A stretch of DNA of 62,714 bases, from NCBI RefSeq assembly GCF_001949145.1, contig NW_019091418.1, forward strand, positions 2,988,708 to 3,051,421, given 5' to 3'. Source of the stretch: Acanthaster planci (lineage: Eukaryota; Echinodermata; Asteroidea; Valvatida; Acanthasteridae). This document shows, piece after piece, positions 38,783-50,858 of the stretch; position 1 is the first letter of the stretch; each line of letters starts with the position of its first letter. Position numbers and translations under genes: made by a program. Under the pieces are notes generated by a model. It ran no database searches, was not told the origin of the DNA, and saw nothing but the letters and a program-made list of their open reading frames with translations.

Positions 38783-41288
38783 ATGACAGAAGACATGATG
38801 AATACAATATTTGACAACTCACCGTTCCATCTTGTACCATGCTCTCCATATATCGGAACAACGATCTCAACAAAATCCCAAGCTGTGAGAGCTGTACCAG
38901 ACCTTGGGGAAAATGCAGATACAATGGTAGCTGAGAGTCCACGATCTGCTATAGGTAAGTAGTTCAATGGTATGACTGCAATCTACNNNNNNNNNNNNNN
39001 NNNNNNNNNNNNNNNNNNNNNNNNNNNNNNNNNNNNNNNNNNNNNNNNNNNNNNNNNNNNNNNNNNNNNNNNNNNNNNNNNNNNNNNNNNNNNNNNNNNN
39101 NNNNNNNNNNNNNNNNNNNNNNNNNNNNNNNNNNNNNNNNNNNNNNNNNNNNNNNNNNNNNNNNNNNNNNNNNNNNNNNNNNNNNNNNNNNNNNNNNNNN
39201 NNNNNNNNNNNNNNNNNNNNNNNNNNNNNNNNNNNNNNNNNNNNNNNNNNNNNNNNNNNNNNNNNNNNNNNNNNNNNNNNNNNNNNNNNNNNNNNNNNNN
39301 NNNNNNNNNNNNNNNNNNNNNNNNNNNNNNNNNNNNNNNNNNNNNNNNNNNNNNNNNNNNNNNNNNNNNNNNNNNNNNNNNNNNNNNNNNNNNNNNNNNN
39401 NNNNNNNNNNNNNNNNNNNNNNNNNNNNNNNNNNNNNNNNNNNNNNNNNNNNNNNNNNNNNNNNNNNNNNNNNNNNNNNNNNNNNNNNNNNNNNNNNNNN
39501 NNNNNNNNNNNNNNNNNNNNNNNNNNNNNNNNNNNNNNNNNNNNNNNNNNNNNNNNNNNNNNNNNNNNNNNNNNNNNNNNNNNNNNNNNNNNNNNNNNNN
39601 NNNNNNNNNNNNNNNNNNNNNNNNNNNNNNNNNNNNNNNNNNNNNNNNNNNNNNNNNNNNNNNNNNNNNNNNNNNNNNNNNNNNNNNNNNNNNNNNNNNN
39701 NNNNNNNNNNNNNNNNNNNNNNNNNNNNNNNNNNNNNNNNNNNNNNNNNNNNNNNNNNNNNNNNNNNNNNNNNNNNNNNNNNNNNNNNNNNNNNNCGATC
39801 TATTATAGGTAAGTAGTTGAATGGTATGACTGCGATCTACTATAGGTAAGTAGTTCAATGGTACGACTGGAGGAGGCAGTGATGGAGGCAGTGGTTTATA
39901 GATGGAGTAGTGATAACATGGCAATGATCATGATTGAATTGGTGTTATGATGATCATTTTTCTCAAGATAAAACCTGTCTTTCTGCACCTCTTTCTTTTT
40001 GTGCACACACTGTAGTCAGTGTAATTTCAATAATCGCAAACCAAGCATTTTTTTACAGGACAAGATGTTCCCCAGACTCCAGTAATTCAAAATGCCAACA
40101 GACAATTACAAAGACAGAAACTGAAGGTCATGTCACCCCTCGATGAATGCAGAGTGGCAACACCAGGTAACAAAATTCCAATGTGGTGGTTTGTGGCTGA
40201 AGTACAATCAAGGGGGGACACCACATGACTCTATATAGAGGTTGATGTTCATGATATTGATGTACATCTATAATATGTATTCAGAATGGCATATTTATGG
40301 CTTTTTAAATTGTTTTTCCGGTTTTGAGTGATATTGAGTGTATTTTAGTCAGAAGTCTGAAAAAGTTCACAATCCAGAAAAAGTGTGCATGATGATTCAA
40401 CAGCCCACCACCCCCCCCAAAAAAGGGGGATATGTGCCCCAACCCCCAGGATTTACACCATTGTGAAGTGCACTGAAATATCAAATATTTATTTTCTGAC
40501 AAATACTAGGTATTATATTTTATCCATTTTAAGTGTTTATATCAGACACAAACCTTTAATTAAAAAAGGGCTTTATTCAGCCCAAAGGAGCATTGAACTG
40601 AGAAATTGAATCGCCAGAAATGATGTTCGTGTCAGATCATGGTTTTTATGTGCATTTGAAAAACAAAGTGGAGCCTCCAACATGGCCCACTGAGGGTGTC
40701 TGTAAGACACCCACACACCTCTTTGGCTAAACTGTTAATTTGAAATGTTCAAAACAGATCAGGAGTGCCCTGCTAGCTGCATTCTGCTCCTGAAATCTCC
40801 CACCCCACACTACATGTACTTTAGGTCAAGGTCCAGGGTAGGTACATAGAACAATAACTCAATCTGGGTCTGTTTTATCACAGCTTTAAATTGTCAAGTT
40901 TCTTTAGCACTTTTTACACCTCACTCATTCTTATGCATAAACCACGCACAACAGCGATGTCAACTCCGTTCACAAAGATTAACAAAAGCTAGCATTGAAA
41001 GTAAAAGTTTCCTTTAAAATTAATGAATTATTCTTATTTAGGGCCCATGTAAGGTCAGTTAAAAACAAAACTGTTTTGTAACTTGAATAAAACGAGTGAG
41101 ATTGATTTCCTTTTCTTTCAGAGCAAGAGGTACCGAAGACACCTATCCAAATAGATTCTTCAGCTGGGAAGAAAACACCCCTACTCACCCTCAAGTTCAA
41201 GAGCAACAGCAAAATGCCACTACAGAGGAGAGATGAGGCAAAGGAAATCAATCTTTTCCATGGTGATGATAATGACATCTTTGACTGA
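38783..41288 (+). CDS. Gene Y: unrecognised ~148-residue Thr-Pro-rich acidic-tailed protein
   Basis: Three exons join in phase: 38783-38954, 40059-40166 and 41122-41288, with the stop at 41286-41288. The ATG is the first usable one after the acceptor at 38778; the frame upstream is closed. The protein has many minimal CDK-type sites (ESPRS, PQTPV, MSPLD, ATPEQ, PKTPI, KKTPL), a basic segment 'TLKFKSNSKMPLQRRD' and an acidic C-terminus 'NLFHGDDNDIFD'. No domain is recognisable. The composition suggests a small cell-cycle-regulated nuclear protein, which is inference. An 809-base gap in intron 1 could hide further exons. Its first-exon donor lies inside a 37-base tandem repeat. It is head-to-head with gene X and followed by LEFTY 2 kb downstream. 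Confidence 0.65.
38942..39869 (+). repeat. 37-base minisatellite whose unit carries a splice donor
   Basis: Units begin CGATCTACTATAGGTAAGTA and continue GTTCAATGGTATGACTG, 37 bases in all. One is seen before the gap (38942-38978) and nearly two after it (39796-39869); the 809-base N run between them presumably holds more. The first unit overlaps the end of gene Y exon 1, so every unit repeats the ATAG|GTAAGT donor. Confidence 0.8.
38987..39795. other. Assembly gap (809 N) within a minisatellite
   Basis: Matching 37-base repeat units flank the gap on both sides, so the assembler probably failed on the tandem array. The true length is uncertain. Confidence 0.97.
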
Positions 41289-43360
41289 AATTGATCTTCA
41301 AGTTCCCTTATTTTTATAACCTAACACTGTTCGTCAGATCACCGGATTACTTTTGTGTGCGTGTCTTGTACGTGTGAAAGCCATTTCAAAGAGACGAAAA
41401 ACCTCATTGTGCAAAGCCTCCATTGTGCATTTTAGAATTTCCATCAGACATCCCAGTTACATGCCTGATGCAGTTTATTATATAGCTACATAAAACAATT
41501 ATCCACTCTGTTTAATGAAGAATGTGATATGGCTGACAAATCCTGTTTCTTCACAGCAATCTACCTATTAATTTGTAATTTTGTGACAGTTTTTAGAATA
41601 ACTGTTCAGTAGACAAGGGTTGATAAATACCAACCTGCACTGCTTATCATTAATAAGTTTAATACTCAAAATCAGCAACACTTACATTCATCTTGTTGAG
41701 GATGTAGACTCGTTTGCCTCTATAGTTTATACTGATCTTGAAATTAATTGAAGCTTTTACTAAGTGATAGACCGCGATAGACAATCGTAAGAGTTTCGGC
41801 CACTTTGCCTTGAGCCTCTTGTGAAATTCGTGGTAGTTCCTCATAAAACCAGTCTAATGTAGGCCCCCTATGAACGGTAGTTTTTATATTATCCACAGAA
41901 AGCAATGAATAAGATGTCTTAAAGACTGTCTCAACTTGCTCAGACTTGCTTGTCACTGGTTTGCTACGACCAGAACCCCCTCAACTGGCGAATAAAGAAG
42001 TTGTTGTCACCACCTCTGGTTCACTTCACAGTCACAATGGTTACTTTTCAATGTGTCACTACTAGTCCAGTGCTGTCCAAGTGTAAAGGACAGCTCCTTG
42101 CACGCAACTTGGACCCACCGTCCTATCAAATCAATGTTGCTGGACAAACGAAACGAAACCTAAGCAGTTCATTGATAAGTTTCCAAAACTGAAAGCTCAG
42201 TTTCTTCCACCTTGATCGTTCAGAATATAAGATGGAAAAAGCATTTAAACGAATAGTGCTGCAACGGTTATGATTTCGATTCTATTTATGTAATTATTTT
42301 TGAAGGGCGTTGTGTTAATCAGAGGGCGTATCGTTTTTATGTTACCCATTGTCCAACGCCCTACTTGTTTTTGTTACAATAATAAGGGTTCGTAAGTTGG
42401 ACAGGTTTGACGTCCAGATTTGAAATTTACAGAACAGCTACATTGATTCGTCCTTTTTCCAAAACGTTGTGACATTATTGTGTAAATTGAATTGAAGTAT
42501 ATTTCTGCACGGAAGTGACTATTTCATGAATACACGAAGGCAATTATCGCTGCAGATTGAGTTTAAAATATTGATTAGAGTGGATCATTTTTTTCATCAA
42601 TAAAGCGGCTAAAAAATTAAATTGCCTATTTGCTCTGTAATTGTATTCCGGGATTTACTCTCTGTAAATGTATTCCAGGGCATATTCGTATCGGAACATT
42701 AAACCCGACTTAACAGAATATGTCTTTGTAACGACAACTCTCTATAATTATATTTAAAACGTCACCTCTAATCCTGGAAGAGAACCCGTGAGAGATTTGA
42801 GATGTTATTTAGCGCGCTGCAGAGAGGATCCATTTCAGGAAAGCAGATTTTTTCTTGCATTAGATCGTCTGGTCGGCGGTGTTTACAAACACACACCTAA
42901 CAAGAAGAACACCATTCTTGTACCAATTAAATGAGACGATATGGGCTTTCTCTAACAATTAGCACCACACGCGCATAAGAGGTAGAAAACCACAGCTCGG
43001 ATGCTGAACTGTCTGCCTCTCAGAAACAGTTCGTGCACAAACCCTCCAAAAGCCCAAGTCTTACCACTGCGGGCTTTGTACTGCTCACCTTCGACTAGAC
43101 GGTATAATTAAGACCACCGTCAGCCTGTGTAATCACCTATAGCGGGCGTATCAATAGATTACCGCGCCTGGAACGTGTCACTGTGTCCATTCATGCGACT
43201 GTCTAACCGTCTGGACTTGTCCCACCCAAGGGGAGTCATAAAAAGCTGAGACAATCACAACTGGTCTTCACTTTTAACCTGTCTCATGTCAGAATTACCT
43301 CGCTGATATAACAATCTCCCCAGTTTCACCATCAAAATCTTGACTTTTCCTTCCGACGCC
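41289..43360. other. Intergenic region upstream of LEFTY
   Basis: This 2 kb should hold the gene Y 3' UTR and the LEFTY promoter. A minus-strand open frame near 41744-41956 has an ordinary protein-like composition but no splice partner that I could find. The last 500 bases before LEFTY are less AT-rich than the rest. Confidence 0.45.
43237..43246 (+). promoter_or_regulatory. TATA-like box for LEFTY
   Basis: TCATAAAAAG lies about 120 bases before the LEFTY ATG, leaving room for a ~90-base 5' UTR. It is a weak match and the only AT-rich core element nearby that suits this spacing. Confidence 0.35.
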
Positions 43361-45801
43361 ATGATGGAGCCACGGCTGGCAATCTCTACTTTCTGGATTA
43401 TTATCTTGGTTGCCGAAGCATTTCTGTGCCTAGGAGCTCCGTTCCGGCCAGATCCATTTGAGGGGATGGACGAGGAGGAGAAAGAGTCTGATCATTTCCT
43501 CCATCTTGAGGTGTTAGCGAAACTAGGCGTCAAGGACCCGTACACACCTCCCAGCATCAAGAAGGAAGACTTGGTCATTCCGGATCATATTTCCGCTAAA
43601 TACAACTCGCTGCTGAGACATCACCGCGTTAGGAGAAAGACTATCACTCAAGGAATTCGCCAAAATCCAGGTAATAATCGCCCGCTTCACATCACAACAA
43701 CTTTGGTCACTAGTGCTTTTCGTTTAAGAATAAATATGACGAAACGGTGCACACGCAGCATCAGTCAAAAATGTAGAATGCTTGGTTAAATTATCTTCTT
43801 TCTGTTAATTTCAAAATCAAAGATATATGTGCAAAAGTGTGTTCTGTACAATGTAATTGAAGCACAAGAATGCAGCTTTCCTAAAAATAATGATTTGAAA
43901 TGTCATTTAATGAATTTGTATAATTTTCATCCTGACAGACGGGCGAGTGATCTATAAACTTTAACTTTGTGGGCAAATAGCCAAGTTGTGAATCTTATAT
44001 AATAGCCCTAACAGTCCCAAAATCCTCCGATTCAACATGATTTTACATGCACCCTCGGAGGTTAGGGTTAAGCCGAGCCATATTATAGAGAGTAATAAGG
44101 CAATTGTTTAATTCCCTTTGGATCTTATTCTCGTAACAGGTATCCGTGGAGGTGTTGTCGTTGCCACCCCAACGCGTCACGTGTACACCTTCGATATGTC
44201 TTCGATCCCTGCCGGTAGTGAGGTCATGATGGCAGAACTTCGCATTTTCAAGGAGCTCCCTAACCAGTCCATTCATAAGCCCAACACCACCCATCACCAT
44301 CAGGTCAGAGGGGCTCTAGTTTCCATCCATCAAGTCACGCCCAACACCTTAGAGGATGATAGAGACGAAGGCGAGAACGGAGAGCAGAGCGGAACCACAA
44401 CTGTGAAGGTTGATGAAAGGTGGGCATTGTTACATTAACCTTCCACTTAAAACAGTTGACTTATGCGTAGGTTTTCCAATGCTATTCTCACATCGGTTTA
44501 CGGAGTGTATGAATTTAAAACAATTAATTTTCATCTTTTGTGTCAAACGCTCAACATTAAATCAAAACTGAAAGAAAGTTAATAAGTTAACAAGAAATGC
44601 AGTCACAAGTCCCACCGTATTCAAATTGTGTACTTTCGTGCCGTAGGATTTTATGTCATCATTTTATTTGCAAGAAGATATCGTACAGCTTTACAATACC
44701 ATTCCCGAAACGGTGTACTTTATCATATAATTTTAAACTGTTCTTGGAAAATAATTGATCTCTTTTGCTGTTTCAATAGACTAGTCGACGTGGACACATT
44801 CGGCTGGAAGAACTTTGACGTGACGGATACAGTTATCCAGTGGGTAGCAGATCCCTCCAGTAATATGGGTCTAGAGCTTCATGTTTCCCCGGAAAGATCC
44901 GGCAGCTACGCCAGAAGGATTGCCAGTCGCGTACATTTCAGTCCAGAGGAAGAACCGGACGATGAGGAGAAAGGCGTGCCAGTGCTAACCGTCTACACCG
45001 TCAAGTATGCCCCAGTGTAAGTTGAAATATCTTTTGTTTCAGGTTATAAATTTACTGGTATTTCGTATTGGATTACTTACAGAAGACAGATGGGCAGACT
45101 TTCTCAGACTGCATTTGTTTCAGTTACACGACTAGCTCCATAAAGAAAACCGAAAATGACAACCTCTCGAAAGCAGATTTAAGTTCAAAACAAAATTGCA
45201 ATGACTATAACGGCAATTTATTAAACTGTTTAGATTAATGTCTCTCTTTCGGCCTTTCCGGTCCCAATACGTAATTAGACACAATACACTTATTCACACT
45301 TCAACAGGTGGACAATATCTCAGGTGTCTTGGTTCTCCATATGTGTGTGTCCATTGGAAAGAGATAGGTTTCCTTACTATTCCTGCTCATCATACATTTT
45401 TTCAGTGTATCCACGTACTCCATCTCATCAACTCCTTTCTTGTCTCCTCTTTCCTCAGTGATGACCCGATAGACTGCTCCGCTGACGGCTCAGACGCAGA
45501 CCGTTGCTGTCGGATCCCTAAGTACGTCGATTTCAGACGAACGTCCTGGACTAACCGTTGGATCATCGAACCAGCCGGCTTCGAATCTTACGACTGCGCT
45601 GGACCCTGCCATCGTCACCGACAGAGGCACCGAACTTTACGGGAAGTTTTCGGTCTAAGACTCGGCAGCTACCAGACGTGTGGCGTTGCACGTTATTCCT
45701 CACTTCCAATGATGTATTTGATCGACAGGGATGGTGTGAGTGAACTTGAAGTCGAGGAAATACCCAACATGATAGTGGAAGACTGTGAATGTACGGCGTA
45801 A
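43361..45801 (+). CDS. LEFTY: LEFTY, secreted TGF-beta-family Nodal inhibitor
   Basis: Four exons join in phase: 43361-43670, 44140-44419, 44780-45016 and 45459-45801, giving 389 residues (human LEFTY 366). A hydrophobic signal peptide spans ~8-25. Overlapping dibasic sites RHHR and RVRR (86-92) correspond to the early cleavage site characteristic of LEFTY. Exons 2 and 3 hold the long segment retained in processed forms. The cystine-knot domain in exon 4 has Cys at 282, 292, 293, 322, 326, 350, 385 and 387, with 'WIIEPAGFESYDCAGPC' and 'IPNMIVEDCEC'. A single Cys (350) sits where dimeric TGF-beta ligands have CC, so the interchain cysteine is missing, as expected for the monomeric LEFTY class. 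Family knowledge: LEFTY is extracellular, blocks Nodal receptor complexes and is itself Nodal-induced. Two adjacent ATGs open the frame; I chose the first. Confidence 0.93.
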
Positions 45802-46350
45802 CCACTGAACAGACATTGCTCGTTTCCAATAACCATAGCACTATTTAAATGAATTTCATTCAAAATGAAATTCTGATTGGCCTAAAAAGTTAGGAAATAT
45901 TATTGATGTTCTGAAACAAATTTATATTTAGATTGGTTTTAAAAAGTCTGATGACAAACTTGTGCTGTATGGCCCCCACCGTGTGTGTAGGAAACCTGCC
46001 GTCGGCGGTTTGCGGGATAAAATGGCTAAAAGCACAGAACTTAACAAAACCTATTAGACTTTTCAGGGTTTTTTTTCATTCTCATACATCCACACGACTC
46101 ACGATGTTGTTTTCAATACATTTATCGTCCCCTCTCCTGATGATGTCACACTTACATGTGTGAGCTATCCACCGGTGCGCAGTGGACCATTCGCCCCCAA
46201 ATGGCTGCACAGGAAAGTGCACATATAAACAAACTGACGTCATCAGTACAAAGGCCTATTAATGAACATGGATAGCATGCTATTGTTTCAAATTTTGAAT
46301 CATTTTGGCGAACCTCCTTTCTCGAACCCTTACATGCCAGATTTTTTTAA

Positions 46351-46356
46351 AATAAA
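46351..46356 (+). promoter_or_regulatory. Candidate LEFTY polyadenylation signal AATAAA
   Basis: A canonical hexamer about 550 bases after the LEFTY stop. A second one lies near 46695. Choice between them needs transcript data. Confidence 0.35.
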
Positions 46357-49300
46357 TTAGAAAACCGTTACTCGAATCGTCGTCATGGTCACGACTCTTT
46401 CAAAACAAATGACTGTTTCAAAATACAAGTAATGCTCAATCATGGATGTATTAACCACATCCAGCTTCCCATTTGAATTACAAACAACAGGCTTTACACT
46501 TGCAAAGTTGTTTTGTAGGTGGTCATGCCACCCGTGGTAAAATAATCGATTATTTACTGAGTAGCACAAATTTGAACTGCCTTTTTGTAAATATTGGTAC
46601 CTAAAAAATCTTATATTATGAATGCTCTGAGCTCTACAGTTGTGTATATTAATTTTGTATAAATTGTACAGGTTATAAAGAGAACCCAATTGCAATAAAT
46701 TATCGTGCGAATCAAAATCAAGATTTGATAGGCCAGTGTGTGGGCTATTTTACTTTGCACTTCAACTTTGTTCACTTTATTCTGCCTGTACCGGTACTCT
46801 TTTTAGCATTTTTTAAAAATAGTACCAGGTGGGAAAGTTCGCACATAGAGGTCGGACTTCACTGGGCTCTGAATCGCGAGTCAAAACAAAGCTTGGGTTC
46901 ATTAACATCTTACGTGTAATTCAAATACATTGATGGCGTACCGGAAAATCCTATAGAGACCGTCATGTCCAAAATGAGATTGTAAAGCTTGGCTTAACCG
47001 ACTAGCGCAAAGGAAATAACTCCACTGCGATCGTGCTTCATTTCTACGGTTTTATCGATTGTATTCAATGTACATATTATACCTCAATTTTCAGCAAAAC
47101 ACTTATGGAATGCTTTATCAGTGATGATTTGGTGGTAGTGGCGCAATGGGGGTAATAGAGGAACGATCCCCAAAGCACCAATGAATGAAACTTTTATTTC
47201 TAAATGCAACAGAATTTTACCAACAAATCATAGCGGCCACTTCACAAAGAAACACTTGAAATTACTTTCAGTGTTTGTTCCTGACTACATATAAGCCTGT
47301 AACAGAAACACTCGACGATGCTGAATTATTCCAACTTGGACAATTAACTCGCCAGCACTCTTACGTTTGCTGCCTGCTGACCGTTCAACTATACGCCATA
47401 GCATTGCTTCAGTTTTACCAAACTGAACGATTCAGGTGATTGCAATTTATTGTAGCCATAATTCTACTGACGTGTTTTATGTTTTGAGATAAAAAAAAAA
47501 CGCTGTTGGTTTTCGACAGTCACAGTGCAGTTCGAATCACTTTTGTGCAAACAAGGCATTCATGGACCGTTCCCCAGCGCGTAACTAATGCGCACACGCC
47601 GTCAATCTGCAAAGCTTGGCGAAATAAAGTTGAAGGGTATACGACCCTAGTTTTTGTACAGGCGAGCAAGAAACATGGGGCGACGTCTAAAACAGTTGAC
47701 ATAGGCCCACAGAGATTAAGGTAACTTGACTGCGAAGCTGTTCAATCAGCTTAAATATAGTTACGTCGAGAAAACATGAGATTCCTTTAAAATAATTTTG
47801 CAATGACGGGATCAAATGAAAGTCGTTTCTATTTAGAAATGACTCTTCCACAACTAAAATTCAAAACTCAATTCAAATCAATGTTTTTAAATGAAGCAGA
47901 ATCACTTCGCCGACTTTATTTTTTTGGAAGACAAACTCCCTCAAGTATATGTACACATGTATTTTACGACAACAGAAAATCGGTTGGAAATATGAAAAGG
48001 ACTAAAAACCCACTTCAAGAACAAATCAACATCACATCTGAACCATGATAGCAATATAATTTTTCAAAAGAATTATATTCTTTGAAACCCCCAAATAATA
48101 CAGAATTCATATCAGTTCTCGTCAGAGTACTCTACGTTTCAGTTACATTAAATGTACATGTATTAAATTTGAAAATTACGGTCTTCGTCATTTTGAAGTA
48201 ATGGTCACATTAACAAACAACTGAAATAAAACTTACTATAAAGCAATAAATCATTACTAAAGAACCTTTTCAGATTCTTGTATTTAAGTTATAAATTCAT
48301 CCAAATGTCAACTTGGCCATTTTTCTCCAGCCCTCTATATTTCGGCTCAACACTCTGGCCAGCCGTTTCTCTCGCAATTCAATTAAAGCGTTGACAGCCT
48401 AGTCAAAAGCTGCCAAACTATCTAATCTAGTCCCCATACAAACTAATTAAAGGTCCGGCAACAAGTTTGTCCTCATGTATGATGCAGACATCCTAACCTA
48501 GGGCCTATTGTTGGGTGTGTGCTCAGACCCTTCAAAAGACATTTACCTCGTCTGAGCCGGTTCCGAGTTCGGTTACCAATTAGGCTGGCTGGAGAAATGA
48601 CCATATACTCCCTGACCCTCACCCTATCGGCTGCACGCGAGAGCATCCTCACTGAACTGTCTTTTCAGCCATTAGCAACACTGTTACACTTCATACACTT
48701 GAGAATCAAGAGCTTTAAGCTGCATGAAAGCCAACAGAAAACAAACTATTCTTTGGATAATGTGGTTAGGAGACTGATGGGGACAATGGAGCTGTGACAG
48801 TTAGCTGGAGCTGTAGATACCTTTTGGCTGACATACTGGGGTACTCATGCAGAACCTGTTCCTCACATAACAGCTGAGATCTCAGCCTGGGTTTACCATC
48901 ACTGTTCCCAGGTGTTTAAACAGTTGCAGTGGTCTGGCAAATTGACCACAGGTGAGTATACAAGTTTTCACACTTGTGTTTTCAAGAATTCCTTATAAAA
49001 TGTCTAGCTGTGGACCACATGCACCTGTTCCAAACATCTCGGTAAGCTTGTATATTCACGGAGGTATATTTTGAGTACATGCATTCACTCACATCACTCA
49101 TTATACCATGGAGGTAGGAAAAAATAATTCTCGATGTTGGAAGTCATCTCAAGTTGCTGATTTAAATACTATTGTTTTTTACATTAAAAGTCCTTATTTG
49201 AGTACTTTTATGTATGAAATACTGCTACTCAAAAAAATTTATATGCAAACACAGCTTACATAATTTTCAAGCCAAGATACATGTACAATTGCAAACAACA

Positions 49301-50560
49301 TTTGAAGCAAAAGTTAGCATCAATGATTTGCCAATGAAAATAACTGTTTTTCTTTATGATAATCGTAAAGTTGGTACCAATAAGAAGTTTAAGATGCTAA
49401 TTACTTCTATCATTCAGTGGATTTCTACTGTATATGGGTAAAGCATGGAGCTATACTTTTTAGAGCTGCAGAGGTGAATGAACCTGTCTCTCAAAATATT
49501 TTTCAATAAAATCTACAGAAGCAGAAATATCACAGGCTGTAAAAACTGTTAAAACTGTCTGACTTGTCGTTTCGTAAGTCTCTTTCAACATAAAACACAG
49601 CTTGACCACATTACTTGACCCCATTTACAGCTAAACTGAAAAATCACTAGACCTGAACTGCAAGTTTTACTGATTAAACTCAAATTATTTCAGATATAAC
49701 TCTTCTGAAAAAAAAAAATTCATTCAGTTCTGGAGATTAAAAAAGACACTAAACAGCAAGAAAGATCAGATGTTAATACGAATACATGTAATTGGTACAA
49801 TGGATGGTTATCATCTCCCTCCCTGAACTAGAGAGGGCAGCCTTCAGCCTACCTGGTGTATGTTGAATGTCAATACAGTTTGAAATCACTGAACGCATTA
49901 GGGATATGGAAGCCAGTCCAGCTTGAAAAGCATTACGTGTATTTGATTGCACATACACACGACTAGGCCCAAAAAGGTCTGTGGTTTCTGGTTAGCACGT
50001 GTGTCATCATTTCACGTCGGCAAAAAAAGTATTTGATGTGGCATAATGTGATGTCCAAAAGCTGCCAAACTTTCTTGATCAACTGGAATCCTGCTACTGC
50101 ATAATTTTAACTTGTTTTAGATGGGGTAAGGTTGAGTAATGGGTACAGTAAAGGAGTCCCTCTTAGCCCCATACATTTAGTCAGGCACTCTTTTTCTCTT
50201 TTCAGATGATGTCATTTCTGTACTATACATGTACTTTTAGGAACCAGATAAATGAGGTGGTCTTATGCCCTTTGTATTGAGGGGGCCAGTCTATTTCAGT
50301 GTTGGCAGTACGTGCGCATACAGTCGCAATGTATATCATTTCTAGGAAAAAAAATGTGTCACCGCACCACTTTTGGAGCCAGCCCCTGACCAGAAACTAG
50401 AGCCTTTTTTTCTTGGCCTTATTGGCAATTCATAAACAGCTCAGTTTATCGATTCCTATTGGTCAAGAGCCGATCATGTGGGTGGATTGAAATGGCTGGT
50501 AAAGCTATTAACCAGTTAAAAACACTTTTTCTGGTTTCATATGAAAGTTTGTGAACGGAA

Positions 50561-50858
50561 CTGACAGCACTGTGTTCTGTGCCAAATCCTATCACTGACA
50601 GCACTGTGTTCTGTGTCAAATTCTATCACTGACAGCACTGTGTTCTGTGTCAAATTCTATCACTGACAGCACTGTGTTCTGTGTCAAATTCTATCACTGA
50701 CAGCACTGTGTTCTGTGTCAAATCCTATCACTGACACCACTGTGTTCTGTGTCAAATCATATCACGGACAGCACTGTGTTGTGTGCCAAATCCTATCACT
50801 CACAGCACTGTGTTCTCTGCCAAATCCTATCACTGACAGCACTTTGCACCAAATCGTA
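50561..50858 (+). repeat. 34-base minisatellite, about 9 copies
   Basis: Units begin CTGACAGCACTGTGTTCTGT and continue GTCAAATTCTATCA. Starts fall at 50561, 50595, 50629, 50663, 50697, 50731, 50765, 50799 and 50833, exactly 34 bases apart. The middle copies are nearly identical and the right end is more diverged. There are no spacers, so this is not a CRISPR array. Confidence 0.93.

Noticed and set aside
38983-39924. 313-codon minus-strand frame
   Set aside because: Almost entirely N plus minisatellite sequence; not coding evidence.
43340-43361. Earlier start for LEFTY at 43340
   Set aside because: That codon is TTG, not ATG; the ATG at 43361 leads straight into the signal peptide.
50561-50858. 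Regular 34-base repeats resembling a CRISPR array
   Set aside because: The units abut with no spacers, and the host is a eukaryote; it is a minisatellite.
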